A DNA stretch of 64,000 nt from Halomonas icarae. GTDB lineage: Bacteria; Pseudomonadota; Gammaproteobacteria; Pseudomonadales; Halomonadaceae. The stretch spans positions 682,001-746,000 of the forward strand of contig NZ_WUTS01000001.1 in assembly GCF_009901955.1 (NCBI RefSeq). Reading direction: 5' to 3'. The translations under genes and the position numbers were made by a program. Numbering within the stretch: position 1 is the first letter of the stretch; every line of letters starts with the position of its first letter. Below are positions 1 through 9,905 of the stretch, piece by piece. Below the pieces are notes generated by a model. That model saw only the letters and a program-made list of their open reading frames with translations, searched no databases and had not been told where the DNA came from.

Positions 1-257
1 GGTGTCTCGAGGCGGGTCACATCATCCTTGGGGGTGTGGACCAGACGGGTGGTCGTTACCTGCTGGTGCAGGCGCCCCTCGGCATCGAAGCGTGTCAGAT
101 GCGCATTCTCGAGATAAAAGTCGGGCTCCCCGGCGGCATCGCGCGGTATCTGCTGGATGGTGCCGGGGTCACGTAGATCGAGCAGCGCCAGCCCGCCTCC
201 CAGTGCCAGCAGCAACAGGGCCAGTCCGGTGCGAAAGCCAGGGCGCGGCAGGCGCAT
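1..257 (-). CDS. lptC: LPS export protein LptC, N-terminal part (cut by window edge)
   Basis: LptC is the bitopic inner-membrane protein that passes lipopolysaccharide from the LptBFG transporter to periplasmic LptA. Only about the first 85 codons are present; the gene runs off the left edge. The visible protein has a short basic N-terminus, one hydrophobic segment at about residues 8-26, then the start of the periplasmic domain, with a DFYLENAHLTRFDAEGRL stretch typical of the LptC beta-jellyroll start. Only four bases separate it from kdsC upstream, so it is the distal gene of a yrbG-kdsD-kdsC-lptC operon, the same order as in E. coli. The ATG at 255-257 directly precedes the membrane segment. 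The call rests on context plus topology. Confidence 0.85.
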   Translation of the reverse strand, partial: MRLPRPGFRTGLALLLLALGGGLALLDLRDPGTIQQIPRDAAGEPDFYLENAHLTRFDAEGRLHQQVTTTRLVHTPKDDVTRLET

Positions 258-261
258 GATC

Positions 262-819
262 CTAACCAGCTCCGTGCAGGTAAGTGTCGACGACCGCATC
301 CCAGTGCCCCTGGGCGCGCAGCAGGGTATCGGCGATCTCGCGGGCCGCTCCCTGGCCACCGCCGCGCTCGGTGACCCAATCCGCATGCTTCTGGATATAG
401 GTCGGTGCGTTGGGCACGCTGATGCCGATGCCGGCACGACGAATGGCGCCGACATCGGGCATGTCGTCACCGCAGTAGGCCACCTGCTCGAGCTCAAGCC
501 CCAGACGCTTGGCGAGTTCCCGCAGGACCGGAAGCTTCTTCTCGACGCCCTGGAAGACATGCTGGATACCCAGTGCCGCGGCGCGGTGACTGACCATGCT
601 CGATTCGCGGCCGGTGATCAGCGCCACTTGGAAGCCGGCACGCTTGAGCAGCTTCAGGCCGTGGCCATCCTGTACATTGAACGCCTTGATCTCGATGCCA
701 TCGGCCTGAAAGTAGAGCTGCCCGTCGGTGAGCACGCCATCGACGTCCAGCGCAAGCAGGCGAACCTGGCGTAGACGGGCGGTGAGCTGCGGGTCCTGGA
801 GGGGGGAGGTATGGGGCAT
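262..819 (-). CDS. kdsC: 3-deoxy-D-manno-octulosonate 8-phosphate phosphatase KdsC
   Basis: KdsC hydrolyses KDO-8-phosphate to KDO, the inner core sugar of LPS, in the cytoplasm. The 185-residue protein is a C1-type HAD phosphatase without a cap domain. The nucleophile motif DVDGVLTDG starts at about residue 25 (Asp25 and Asp27 are the catalytic pair), and the later motif YCGDDMPDVGAIRRAG carries the Mg-binding acidic residues. Length is normal for the family. It lies 21 bases downstream of kdsD, the isomerase of the same pathway, and 4 bases upstream of lptC, so the operon links KDO synthesis with LPS export. Confidence 0.96.
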   Translation of the reverse strand: MPHTSPLQDPQLTARLRQVRLLALDVDGVLTDGQLYFQADGIEIKAFNVQDGHGLKLLKRAGFQVALITGRESSMVSHRAAALGIQHVFQGVEKKLPVLRELAKRLGLELEQVAYCGDDMPDVGAIRRAGIGISVPNAPTYIQKHADWVTERGGGQGAAREIADTLLRAQGHWDAVVDTYLHGAG

Positions 820-840
820 GAGGGCTCCGTATCGTTGGGG

Positions 841-1830
841 TCAGATCACACCGCTGGCCAGCAGGTCGTGCATATGCAGGGCGCCAACCGGGCGCCCCTC
901 ATCATCGACCACGGCCAGGGCGGAGATGCGGTGGTCTTCCATCAGGCTGACTGCCTCGGCGGCCAGGGTGTCCGGGGTGGTTCGCTTGCCGGGGCAGGTC
1001 ATCACGTCATCGACGCTCAGGCCGCTAAGGTCGCTGTGCAGGTCCAGGGTACGGCGCAGGTCGCCGTCGGTGTAGACCCCGGCGAGACGGCCGTCAGGTG
1101 CCACCACGCAGGTGAAGCCCAGACCCTGGCGGGTAATCTCCAACAGGGCGTCGCGCAGCGGACTTCCCAGGGGGACCTGCGGCAACCGACTACCAGTGTG
1201 CATCAGGTCGCTGACGCGCAGCAGCAGTCGCTTGCCGAGACTGCCCCCGGGGTGTGAGAGGGCAAAGTCCTCGGCGGTAAAGCCGCGGGACTCCAGCAGC
1301 GCTACGGCCAGGGCATCGCCCATGGCCAGGGCGGCGGTAGTGGAGGCGGTGGGCGCCAGGTCGAGGGGGCAGGCCTCGCGCTCGACCCCGGTGTCGAGAT
1401 GGGCATCGGCGTGGCGGCCAAGGCTCGACCTGGGTCGCCCGGTCATGCTGATCAGCGGTACCTTCATGCGCTTGAGCAGCGGCAGCAGAGCGGTCACTTC
1501 GGCGGTCTCGCCGGAGTTCGAGAGGGCCAGTACCACGTCGCCGGGGGTGATCATCCCCAGGTCGCCGTGACTGGCCTCCCCGGGGTGGACGAAGAAGGCC
1601 GGCGTGCCGGTGCTGGCAAGCGTCGCGGCGATCTTGCCGGCGATATGGCCGGACTTGCCCATGCCGGTGACCACCACGCGCCCGCGGCATGCGAGTATCA
1701 GCTCACAGGCGTGGTCGAAGGCCTCGTCGAGGCGTGCCGCCAGGGCGTCGATGGCTTGCTGCTCGAGGCGCAGGGTGCGTCGGGCGCTGTCGCGAAGGGC
1801 CGATCCGGCCCCAGGAGTTTCGGGTGTCAT
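841..1830 (-). CDS. kdsD: Arabinose-5-phosphate isomerase KdsD (SIS + CBS pair)
   Basis: KdsD converts ribulose-5-phosphate to arabinose-5-phosphate, the first dedicated step of KDO synthesis. An N-terminal SIS domain (about residues 40-170) contains VTGMGKSGHIAGKIAATLAS and the HPGEASHGDLGM segment. Two CBS domains follow (about 210-325) and end in LHMHDLL. I chose the ATG at 1828-1830 (329 residues, matching the 328 of E. coli). A TTG at 1864-1866 in the same frame overlaps the yrbG stop codon as TTGA and would add 12 residues; it may be the coupled start. The gene follows yrbG and precedes kdsC in one operon. Confidence 0.95.
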   Translation of the reverse strand: MTPETPGAGSALRDSARRTLRLEQQAIDALAARLDEAFDHACELILACRGRVVVTGMGKSGHIAGKIAATLASTGTPAFFVHPGEASHGDLGMITPGDVVLALSNSGETAEVTALLPLLKRMKVPLISMTGRPRSSLGRHADAHLDTGVEREACPLDLAPTASTTAALAMGDALAVALLESRGFTAEDFALSHPGGSLGKRLLLRVSDLMHTGSRLPQVPLGSPLRDALLEITRQGLGFTCVVAPDGRLAGVYTDGDLRRTLDLHSDLSGLSVDDVMTCPGKRTTPDTLAAEAVSLMEDHRISALAVVDDEGRPVGALHMHDLLASGVI

Positions 1831-1862
1831 GATGCCGATTGTTGCCTGTTGTAAGGGTTCAC

Positions 1863-2819
1863 TCAAGGGCTGCCGCCGAGACTGGCCGTGCCGAGCCAGG
1901 TCAGGTAACCGGCATAGGACGCGGCCAGCACCGCGCCGGGAAGTCGGCCGAGGTGGTTGCGGCGTTGCCAGAGCAGCAGTGCACCCAGCGCCAGAGTCAG
2001 CACCAGCAGCACGGGATAGTCACGCTCGCCGGCGGCGGGATCGGCGGCGCCGGGCGCCAGCAGGCCCGGGATCGGCAGTACTGCCAGCAGGTTGAAGAGA
2101 TTGGAGCCGATCACATTGCCGATGGCGAGATCATGGTGACGCTTGAGCGCGCTGGCCACACAGGCCGCAAGCTCGGGCAGGCTGGTGCCGATGGCGACGA
2201 TGGTCAGGCCGATGACGAGTTCGCTGATGCCCAGGTCGCGGGCGATCTCGCTGGCCCCCCATACCAGCCCGCGGGAGCCGGCTACCATCACGGCAAGTGT
2301 TGCCACCAGCCATAGCAGGGCACGAGTCAGCGGCATGTCGGGGATTTCGCCCGCCACTTCCTCCTCGGCATCCGGCGTATCGGCACGGAACAGCCACCAC
2401 AGGCTGAACAGTAGCAGGGCAATCAGCAGTGCTGCATCCAGGCGGCCGAGGTGGCCGTTGGCCAGGGCGTAGCCGGCCAGGCCGGTGGCGCCAAGCAGCA
2501 AGGGGAGTTCGCGGCGCACCACGGAGAAGCGCACCGGGATGGGCACGACCAGGGCGGTGACACCCAGCACCAGGCCGATATTGGCAATGTTGGAGCCCAG
2601 GGCGTTGCCGGTGGCCAGGTCGGGAATGCCGTCGAGGGAGGCCATCAGCGACACTACGATCTCCGGTGCCGAGGTGCCCAGGGCAACGATGGTCATGCCC
2701 ACCAGCATGGTGCTCATGCCCGCGCGGCGGGCGGTGGCGGCCGCCGCACCAACGAAATGGTCGGCGCTCCACAGCAGGGCCGCAAGGCCCAGCAGTATGG
2801 CGATCAGGGGGTACAGCAT
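1863..2819 (-). CDS. yrbG: Calcium/sodium antiporter, YrbG/CaxA type
   Basis: This is a K+-independent Na+/Ca2+ exchanger-type inner membrane protein of 318 residues. It has the two inverted alpha-repeats that define the CaCA family: GTSAPEIVVSLMAS near residue 50 with GNALGSNIANIGL after it, and GTSLPELAACVAS with GNVIGSNLFNLLAV in the second half. About ten membrane segments are visible. The physiological substrate of YrbG in enterobacteria is not firmly known. It is the first gene of the minus-strand kds-lpt operon, its stop overlaps the possible TTG start of kdsD, and its promoter region (2820-2967) is shared back to back with mlaF. Confidence 0.92.
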   Translation of the reverse strand: MLYPLIAILLGLAALLWSADHFVGAAAATARRAGMSTMLVGMTIVALGTSAPEIVVSLMASLDGIPDLATGNALGSNIANIGLVLGVTALVVPIPVRFSVVRRELPLLLGATGLAGYALANGHLGRLDAALLIALLLFSLWWLFRADTPDAEEEVAGEIPDMPLTRALLWLVATLAVMVAGSRGLVWGASEIARDLGISELVIGLTIVAIGTSLPELAACVASALKRHHDLAIGNVIGSNLFNLLAVLPIPGLLAPGAADPAAGERDYPVLLVLTLALGALLLWQRRNHLGRLPGAVLAASYAGYLTWLGTASLGGSP

Positions 2820-2967
2820 GACAACTCGGCTCGCTCAGTCGGTAGCGGAAGGTCGCCATTAAACGTGCTGGCCAGGCAGGGTGCAACCCGCCGCACCGCA
2901 TCGGGCTAGCGTCTGGCAGGATGGTTAGGATACGATGTTCGATAATTTTTTCAGGATGGCTTGGCCG

Positions 2968-3780
2968 ATGAGTGACACTCCCTTCGTGGTGGTGGAGGGG
3001 CTGCATTTCGCGCGTGGCGACAGGGAGATCTTTCGCGGCGTCGACATGACGATCCAGCGTGGTGGCGTTACCGCTATCATGGGCCCCAGTGGCAGTGGCA
3101 AGACCACCCTTCTCAAGCTGATCGGCGGTCAGCTCGTGCCGGATTCGGGGCGGGTGCTGATCGATGGCCAGGATGTCCATCGCCAGTCGCGGCGGGACCT
3201 CTTCACCATGCGTCGCCGCATGGGCATGCTGTTTCAGAGCGGTGCGCTGTTTTCCGACCTGAGCGTCTTCGAGAACGTGGCCTTCCCTCTGCGGGTACAT
3301 ACGGATCTGCCCGAGGCGATGGTGCGTGATCTGGTGCTGATGAAGCTCGAAGCGGTGGGACTGCGGGGCGCTCGAGAGCTGATGCCGGCGGAGCTTTCCG
3401 GGGGCATGGCGCGCCGCGTGGCCCTGGCGCGGGCCATTGCTCTGGACCCCGAGCTGATCCTCTATGATGAGCCTTTCGTCGGCCAGGATCCGATCTCCAT
3501 GGGGGTGCTGGTGCAGCTGATCAAGCGCCTCAATCAGGCGCTGGGGCTGACCTCGATCGTTGTCTCTCATGATATCAAGGAGACGCTGAGTATCGCCGAC
3601 TATGTCTATGTGGTGGCCGATGGTCGCGTGATGGCTCACGGTACGCCCGAGCACCTCGACGTGGATCGTGATCCGCGTGTCAGTCAGTTCGTGCATGGGG
3701 AGCCGGATGGACCTGTGCCTTTCCACTACCCATCGCAGGACTTCGTCAGCGACATGCTTGCCCCGGGGGGCGCCCGATGA
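2968..3780 (+). CDS. mlaF: Phospholipid ABC transporter ATP-binding protein MlaF
   Basis: MlaF is the ATPase of the MlaFEDB complex, which moves phospholipid between the inner membrane and periplasmic MlaC to keep the outer membrane asymmetric. Walker A is GPSGSGKT (residues 39-46 from this start), the signature is LSGGMARR, and Walker B is [13 protein letters not shown], followed by the switch His in VVSHDIKE. The C-terminal tail [12 protein letters not shown] is the conserved MlaB-contacting extension. The start at 2968 puts Walker A at the same position as in E. coli MlaF. An upstream in-frame ATG at 2935, preceded by TAGGA, would add 11 residues and is a real alternative. It overlaps mlaE by four bases (ATGA). 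Confidence 0.96.
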   Translation: MSDTPFVVVEGLHFARGDREIFRGVDMTIQRGGVTAIMGPSGSGKTTLLKLIGGQLVPDSGRVLIDGQDVHRQSRRDLFTMRRRMGMLFQSGALFSDLSVFENVAFPLRVHTDLPEAMVRDLVLMKLEAVGLRGARELMPAELSGGMARRVALARAIALDPELILYDEPFVGQDPISMGVLVQLIKRLNQALGLTSIVVSHDIKETLSIADYVYVVADGRVMAHGTPEHLDVDRDPRVSQFVHGEPDGPVPFHYPSQDFVSDMLAPGGAR

Positions 3781-4559
3781 TCCATCGAATTCGACACCTG
3801 GGGCGCCGCGGCTGTGATCTGTTCGAGGCCCTCGGCCGTGCCGGTCTCTTCCTGTGTCAATCCGCCGTGGGGGTGCCGAGCAGGGAGGGGGTCTATCTCT
3901 GGGTGCGCCAGATGCACTTCGTCGGTGTGCTCTCTCTGGCCATCGTCCTCGTCTCGGGGCTCTTCATCGGCATGGTGCTGTCGCTGCAGGGCTATACCAT
4001 TCTGGTCGACTTCGGTGCCGAGGATGCGCTGGGCCAGATGGTGGCACTCTCGCTGTTGAGGGAGCTGGCCCCAGTCGTGGCGGCCCTGCTGTTCGCCGGT
4101 CGGGCCGGGTCGGCGCTCACCGCCGAGATCGGACTGATGAAGGCGACCGAGCAGCTGACCAGCATGGAGATGATCGGTGTCGATCCGCTGCGCCGGGTGG
4201 TGGCGCCGCGCCTGTGGGCGGGCTTCGTGGCCCTGCCGCTGCTCACCGTGGGCTTTGGTGTGGTGGGTATCTACGGTGGCTACCTGGTCGGGGTCGACTG
4301 GCTGGGGGTCTTCGAGGGCTCCTACTGGTCCAATATGCAGGCCAGCGTCGACTTTATCGACGACGTGGGTAACGGCATCATCAAGAGTCTGGTGTTTGCC
4401 GTGGTGGTGACCTGGATCGCCGTGTTCCAGGGCTATGATCTGGTGCCGACGTCGGAAGGCATCTCGCGGGCCACGACACGCACCGTGGTCTACTCCTCGC
4501 TGGCCGTGCTCGGCCTTGATTTCGTACTGACCGCCATGATGTTCGGCGGGCTCGCCTGA
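3777..4559 (+). CDS. mlaE: Phospholipid ABC transporter permease MlaE
   Basis: MlaE is the inner-membrane permease dimer of the Mla complex. It has 260 residues with an N-terminal interfacial helix and about five membrane segments. The MlaE/YrbE signature is seen in [20 protein letters not shown] followed by [21 protein letters not shown]. The start codon overlaps the mlaF stop (ATGA), implying coupled translation. mlaD follows after 35 bases. Confidence 0.96.
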   Translation: MIHRIRHLGRRGCDLFEALGRAGLFLCQSAVGVPSREGVYLWVRQMHFVGVLSLAIVLVSGLFIGMVLSLQGYTILVDFGAEDALGQMVALSLLRELAPVVAALLFAGRAGSALTAEIGLMKATEQLTSMEMIGVDPLRRVVAPRLWAGFVALPLLTVGFGVVGIYGGYLVGVDWLGVFEGSYWSNMQASVDFIDDVGNGIIKSLVFAVVVTWIAVFQGYDLVPTSEGISRATTRTVVYSSLAVLGLDFVLTAMMFGGLA

Positions 4560-4594
4560 TGACAAGCGTCTGCCCTGTTGTATGGAGATTCTAG

Positions 4595-5059
4595 ATGAAG
4601 CGCAGTAAAACCATGGAGCTGGGGGTGGGGCTGTTCATGCTTGCCGGTATTCTCGGCGTGCTCTTCCTTGGCCTGCGGGTCAGCGGCCTGGCGATGCAGG
4701 CCCCCAGCGATACCTTCCGCCTGGAGGCCAACTTCGCCAATATCGGCGGCCTCAAGACACGGGCGCGCGTGACCATGGCGGGCGTTACCGTGGGGCGCGT
4801 GGCGGCCATCGAACTCGATACCGACTGGTACGATGCCAGGGTGGTGCTGGAGATCGATGACGAACTGGAAGGTCGTCTCTCCAGAGATACCACCGCGTCG
4901 ATCCTGACCTCGGGGCTGCTCGGGGAGCAGTACGTTGGCCTTTCCGTGGGGGGGGATCCCGAGACGCTGGCCGACGGCGATACCCTGCGTGATACTCAGT
5001 CGGCGCTGGTGCTCGAAGAACTCATCCAGCAGTTTGTGTCGAACATGGTCAGCGACTAG
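4595..5059 (+). CDS. mlaD: MCE-domain phospholipid transport protein MlaD
   Basis: MlaD is the MCE protein that forms a hexameric ring on the periplasmic side of the Mla transporter and hands lipid to MlaC. The 154-residue chain has one N-terminal membrane anchor (about residues 8-26) and one MCE domain with the characteristic FANIGGLKTRARVTMAGVTV segment. The C-terminal helix (ALVLEELIQQFVSNMV) matches the helix that lines the MlaD pore. It is somewhat shorter than E. coli MlaD (183 residues), mainly at the C-terminus. Confidence 0.95.
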   Translation: MKRSKTMELGVGLFMLAGILGVLFLGLRVSGLAMQAPSDTFRLEANFANIGGLKTRARVTMAGVTVGRVAAIELDTDWYDARVVLEIDDELEGRLSRDTTASILTSGLLGEQYVGLSVGGDPETLADGDTLRDTQSALVLEELIQQFVSNMVSD

Positions 5060-5121
5060 GGCGCCGATCGTCTGATGCAGGCTGACTCCTCCTTAATGAC
5101 CCCGATATGGAGATGTTGAAC

Positions 5122-5760
5122 ATGATTCGTATCCCCTTGACCCTGGCGGCACTGCTGCTGAGCATGCTGTTCAGCCTGGCGGTCCAGGCGGCCCCCGAGC
5201 GGCAGCCCGACGAGGTCATCCGCCACAGTGTCGAGACGTTGACCGGCAAGATCGAGGGCAGGCGTGACCATTTCGCCGAGAACATGGCCGAGCTCGAGGC
5301 GCTGGTCGACGAGAGTCTCGACGAGATCGCCGATTTCCGTTATATCGGCGCCAGCGTGATGGGGCGTTACTTCTCCAATGCCACGCCCCAGCAGCGATCG
5401 CGCTTCGTCGATACCTTTCGCCAGACCCTGATCGATACCTATGCCAAGGGGCTGGTCACCTTCGACTATCGTGAGCTGCGTGTGCTTTCCAGCCAGGGCC
5501 CCAGGCGCCATGAGGATCAGGCCAGCGTCGATATGGAAGTGGTAGCCAAGGATGGCACCGTCTATCCGGTCAGCTATTCACTGCGTCTCTCGGGCGATGA
5601 GTGGCGAGTGGTCAACGTCATCGTCAATGGCATCAATCTGGGACTGACCTTCCGTAACCAGTTCGATCAGGCGATGCGCGACAACGCGCGCGACTACGAT
5701 GCCGTCATCGATGGCTGGTCGCCCGATGTCGGCGTCGAGGAACTGGAGCAGGGCGCGTGA
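5122..5760 (+). CDS. mlaC: Periplasmic phospholipid-binding protein MlaC
   Basis: MlaC is the soluble periplasmic carrier that shuttles phospholipid between the outer-membrane MlaA complex and the inner-membrane MlaFEDB complex. From the ATG at 5122 the protein has 212 residues, close to the 211 of E. coli, with a Sec signal peptide ending near residue 24 (SLAVQA-AP). A GGAG at 5109-5112 sits nine bases before this ATG, which is why I prefer it to the in-frame ATGs at 5107 and 5113. The mature part shows MlaC features such as YTFDYRELRVLS-like strands (here VTFDYRELRVLSS) and VNVIVNGINLGLTFRNQF. It overlaps mlaB (GTGA). Confidence 0.94.
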   Translation: MIRIPLTLAALLLSMLFSLAVQAAPERQPDEVIRHSVETLTGKIEGRRDHFAENMAELEALVDESLDEIADFRYIGASVMGRYFSNATPQQRSRFVDTFRQTLIDTYAKGLVTFDYRELRVLSSQGPRRHEDQASVDMEVVAKDGTVYPVSYSLRLSGDEWRVVNVIVNGINLGLTFRNQFDQAMRDNARDYDAVIDGWSPDVGVEELEQGA

Positions 5761-6092
5761 GCAGGTTGCTGGCACGCAACGGCCTGGACCTCGAGGCCAG
5801 GGAGAAGTGCCTGGTGGTCTGTGGTGCGGTGGGCTTCGAGCACGCCGCCGAACTCGCCGATGCAGGCAGCCGCTGGCTCGCCCGGCGCCAGGCCGGGGAG
5901 GTCGTCAGTTTCGATCTGCGCGGTGTCGCCGGCGTCAGCAGTGCGGCACTTACGGTATTGCTGGAGTGGGCGCGCGCGGCACGCCGGGCCGGCCTGACTC
6001 TCGAGCGAGTGCGCCTTTCCGCAGCGCTGTTGCGGCTCACTGATCTGGCCGGCCTCGAGCGCCTGCTGCCGGTGGAGTCGATGCGCGGCTAG
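5757..6092 (+). CDS. mlaB: STAS-domain Mla subunit MlaB
   Basis: MlaB is the small cytoplasmic STAS protein that binds MlaF and stabilises or regulates the transporter. The 111-residue protein has the STAS pattern: strand, then a conserved loop before helix 2 (FDLRGVAGVSSAALTVLLEW). It starts with GTG overlapping the mlaC stop as GTGA. This is the last gene of mlaFEDCB; 149 bases without a gene follow before ibaG. Confidence 0.9.
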   Translation: MSRLLARNGLDLEAREKCLVVCGAVGFEHAAELADAGSRWLARRQAGEVVSFDLRGVAGVSSAALTVLLEWARAARRAGLTLERVRLSAALLRLTDLAGLERLLPVESMRG

Positions 6093-6163
6093 TCGCGGCC
6101 AGCAGGGGCGATCGCCAAGAGCGGTGCTTTTCATTACCATGGGGCATCCATAATCCGCCGTCG

Positions 6164-6184
6164 ACGATGAGATGATGTCATCGT
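6164..6184. repeat. Short inverted repeat between mlaB and ibaG
   Basis: Arms ACGATGA (6164-6170) and TCATCGT (6178-6184) flank a 7-base loop. No U-tract follows, so it is not a convincing terminator. It could be a weak RNA hairpin or a protein site upstream of ibaG. The remainder of 6093-6241 shows nothing I can name. Confidence 0.35.
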
Positions 6185-6241
6185 GCGCGGTGTATTTGAT
6201 CGTTTCCGCATCATATTTCGTACGATAAGGAGTGCCTGACC

Positions 6242-7773
<1,532 letters not shown>

Positions 7774-7798
7774 CCTGTACCCGGACCAAGGCAAGAGC

Positions 7799-8452
7799 AT
7801 GAGCAAACAACTGATCGTGGCCCTCTCCAAGGGCCGTATCCTCGAAGAGACGCTGCCGCTGCTGGCCGATGCCGGCGTCGAGCCGGTGGAGGATCTGGGC
7901 AAGAGTCGCAAGCTGCTGTTCGACACCAACCTGCCCGACGTCAAGCTGGTGGTCATTCGAGCCACCGATGTGCCGACCTATGTGCAGCTGGGTGCCGCGG
8001 ACCTGGGTATCGCGGGCAAGGACGTGCTGCTCGAGCATGGGGCGGCGGGTCTCTATGAGCCCCTCGACCTCGAGATTGCGCGGTGCAAGCTGATGACCGC
8101 CGGGATCGTCGGCGCCGAGCCGGCCAGCGCCAGGCGGCGGGTAGCCACCAAGTTCGTCAATATCGCCCGGCGCTGGTATGCCGAGCAGGGCATTCAGGCC
8201 GAGGTCATCAAGCTCTATGGTGCCATGGAGCTGGCACCGTTGATGAATCTGGCCGATGAGATCGTCGATATCGTCGATACCGGTAATACCCTGCGCGCCA
8301 ATGGCATGGAGCCCCGGGAGCTGATTGCGCCGGTCACGACTCGGCTGGTGGTCAACAAGGCGTCCATGACCATGAAACATGCGCGCATCAAGCCACTGCT
8401 CGAGCGCCTCAAGCAGGCGGTTGTTGCCCGTCGCGAAGACGTTGCCGGCTGA
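7799..8452 (+). CDS. hisG: ATP phosphoribosyltransferase catalytic subunit HisG (short form)
   Basis: HisG condenses ATP and PRPP in the first step of histidine synthesis. At 217 residues this is the short form, which lacks the C-terminal regulatory domain and normally works as an octamer with HisZ. No hisZ is in this window. The motifs [17 protein letters not shown] (N-terminal) and [14 protein letters not shown] with [13 protein letters not shown] (PRPP site) are clear. I chose the ATG at 7799 because an upstream GTG at 7760 would overlap murA. hisD follows after 63 bases. Confidence 0.95.
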   Translation: MSKQLIVALSKGRILEETLPLLADAGVEPVEDLGKSRKLLFDTNLPDVKLVVIRATDVPTYVQLGAADLGIAGKDVLLEHGAAGLYEPLDLEIARCKLMTAGIVGAEPASARRRVATKFVNIARRWYAEQGIQAEVIKLYGAMELAPLMNLADEIVDIVDTGNTLRANGMEPRELIAPVTTRLVVNKASMTMKHARIKPLLERLKQAVVARREDVAG

Positions 8453-8515
8453 GCTGCCTGACGACCGAATCGGACAGCTTGATATCAACAGGCCCGACAC
8501 CATAGAGATACAGTC

Positions 8516-9835
8516 ATGACCGAGACCAACGCCTCTTCCGGAATCTCCCGCCTCGCGACCGCCGACGCCGACTTCTCGGCACGGCTCGACCATCTGCTCG
8601 CTTGGGAGGGGGTCTCCGATGGCGAGGTACAGGCCCGGGTCGCCGAGATTCTCTCCGCGGTGAAGGAGCGCGGCGATGCGGCCCTGGTGGAGGCCAGCAA
8701 TCGCTTCGATCGCCTTGCGGTCGCGGACATGGTCGAGCTCACCCTCGATGCGCCGCGCCTGCGCCGGGCCTATGAGGGACTGCCCGATGACCAGCGCGAG
8801 GCGCTGGCCCAGGCGGCGGAGCGTATCCGGCTCTACCATGAGCATCAGAAGCCCGAATCCTGGCACTACACCGAGGAGAACGGTACCGTGCTCGGCCAGC
8901 AGGTCATGCCGCTGGATCGTGCCGGCATCTACGTGCCCGGCGGCAAGGCGGCCTATCCCTCCTCGGTATTGATGAACGCTATTCCTGCCCATGTGGCCGG
9001 TGTTCGCGAGATCATCATGGTGGTGCCTACGCCGGACGGCGTGCTCAACGAGCTGGTGCTGGCCGCGGCACATCTGGCCGGTGTCGATCGTGTCTTTACC
9101 GTGGGTGGCGCCCAGGCGATTGCTGCGCTGGCCTTCGGCACCGAGACGGTGCCACGGGTCGACAAGATCGTCGGTCCGGGCAACATCTATGTGGCCACCG
9201 CCAAGCGGGCGGTATTCGGTCAGGTGGGCATCGACATGATCGCCGGTCCTTCGGAGATCCTGGTGATCTCAGATGGTGGCACCGACCCCGAATGGCTGGC
9301 CATGGATCTCTTCTCTCAGGCCGAGCACGACGAGGATGCCCAGGCGATTCTGGTGAGCTGGGATGGCGAACATCTGGATGCCGTGGAGGCGGCCATCGAC
9401 CGCCTGCTGCCGACCCTGGATCGCCACGCGATCGTGCGCGAGTCTCTCTCCCGACGCGGGGCGCTGATTCGCTGTCGCGATCGCGCCGAGGCGGTGGCCC
9501 TGATCAATCGCATTGCCCCCGAGCATCTCGAACTCTCGGTCGCCAATCCCGAGGGGTGGCTACCCGAGGTGCGTCATGCCGGTGCCATCTTCATGGGGCG
9601 CTATACCGCCGAGGCACTGGGCGACTACTGCGCCGGGCCCAACCATGTGCTACCCACCTCGGGAACGGCGCGATTCTCGTCGCCGCTGGGCGTCTATGAC
9701 TTCCAGAAGCGTTCATCGATCATCCACTGCTCCGCCGAAGGTGCTTCAACCCTCGGTAGGGTTGCCTCGGTGCTGGCGCGTGGTGAGTCGCTGACCGCGC
9801 ATGCACGTAGCGCCGAGTATCGCATCAAGACGTGA
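8516..9835 (+). CDS. hisD: Histidinol dehydrogenase HisD
   Basis: HisD performs the last two oxidations of histidine synthesis, histidinol to histidine, using NAD and Zn. The 439-residue protein has the PROSITE-like region around [20 protein letters not shown], the Zn ligand in [12 protein letters not shown] and the catalytic HLELS pair in [13 protein letters not shown]. hisC, which follows hisD in Pseudomonas, is not here: a terminator and then convergent algW come next. Confidence 0.97.
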   Translation: MTETNASSGISRLATADADFSARLDHLLAWEGVSDGEVQARVAEILSAVKERGDAALVEASNRFDRLAVADMVELTLDAPRLRRAYEGLPDDQREALAQAAERIRLYHEHQKPESWHYTEENGTVLGQQVMPLDRAGIYVPGGKAAYPSSVLMNAIPAHVAGVREIIMVVPTPDGVLNELVLAAAHLAGVDRVFTVGGAQAIAALAFGTETVPRVDKIVGPGNIYVATAKRAVFGQVGIDMIAGPSEILVISDGGTDPEWLAMDLFSQAEHDEDAQAILVSWDGEHLDAVEAAIDRLLPTLDRHAIVRESLSRRGALIRCRDRAEAVALINRIAPEHLELSVANPEGWLPEVRHAGAIFMGRYTAEALGDYCAGPNHVLPTSGTARFSSPLGVYDFQKRSSIIHCSAEGASTLGRVASVLARGESLTAHARSAEYRIKT

Positions 9836-9855
9836 ACCGCTGTGTCGGGATGAGC

Positions 9856-9883
9856 AAAAAAGGCCCTGCCGAAAGACAGGGCC
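9856..9883 (-). terminator. Rho-independent terminator for algW (possibly bidirectional)
   Basis: GGCCCTG (9862-9868) and CAGGGCC (9877-9883) form a 7-bp stem. Reading the minus strand, the stem is followed directly by a run of six T, a proper terminator for the algW transcript. On the plus strand only a CTTC follows, so termination of hisD is less certain. Confidence 0.75.
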
Positions 9884-9905
9884 CTTCGCCTGGTAGGGCG
9901 AGCGC

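Noticed and set aside
2131-3726. 531-codon antisense frame across mlaF and the yrbG frame
   Set aside because: Its first half is antisense to mlaF and the second half is an alternative frame of yrbG with no family resemblance.
6196-6226. TTGATC/TACGAT as a promoter of ibaG
   Set aside because: The spacing is 19 bases and transcription would begin after the ribosome site of ibaG, leaving almost no leader.
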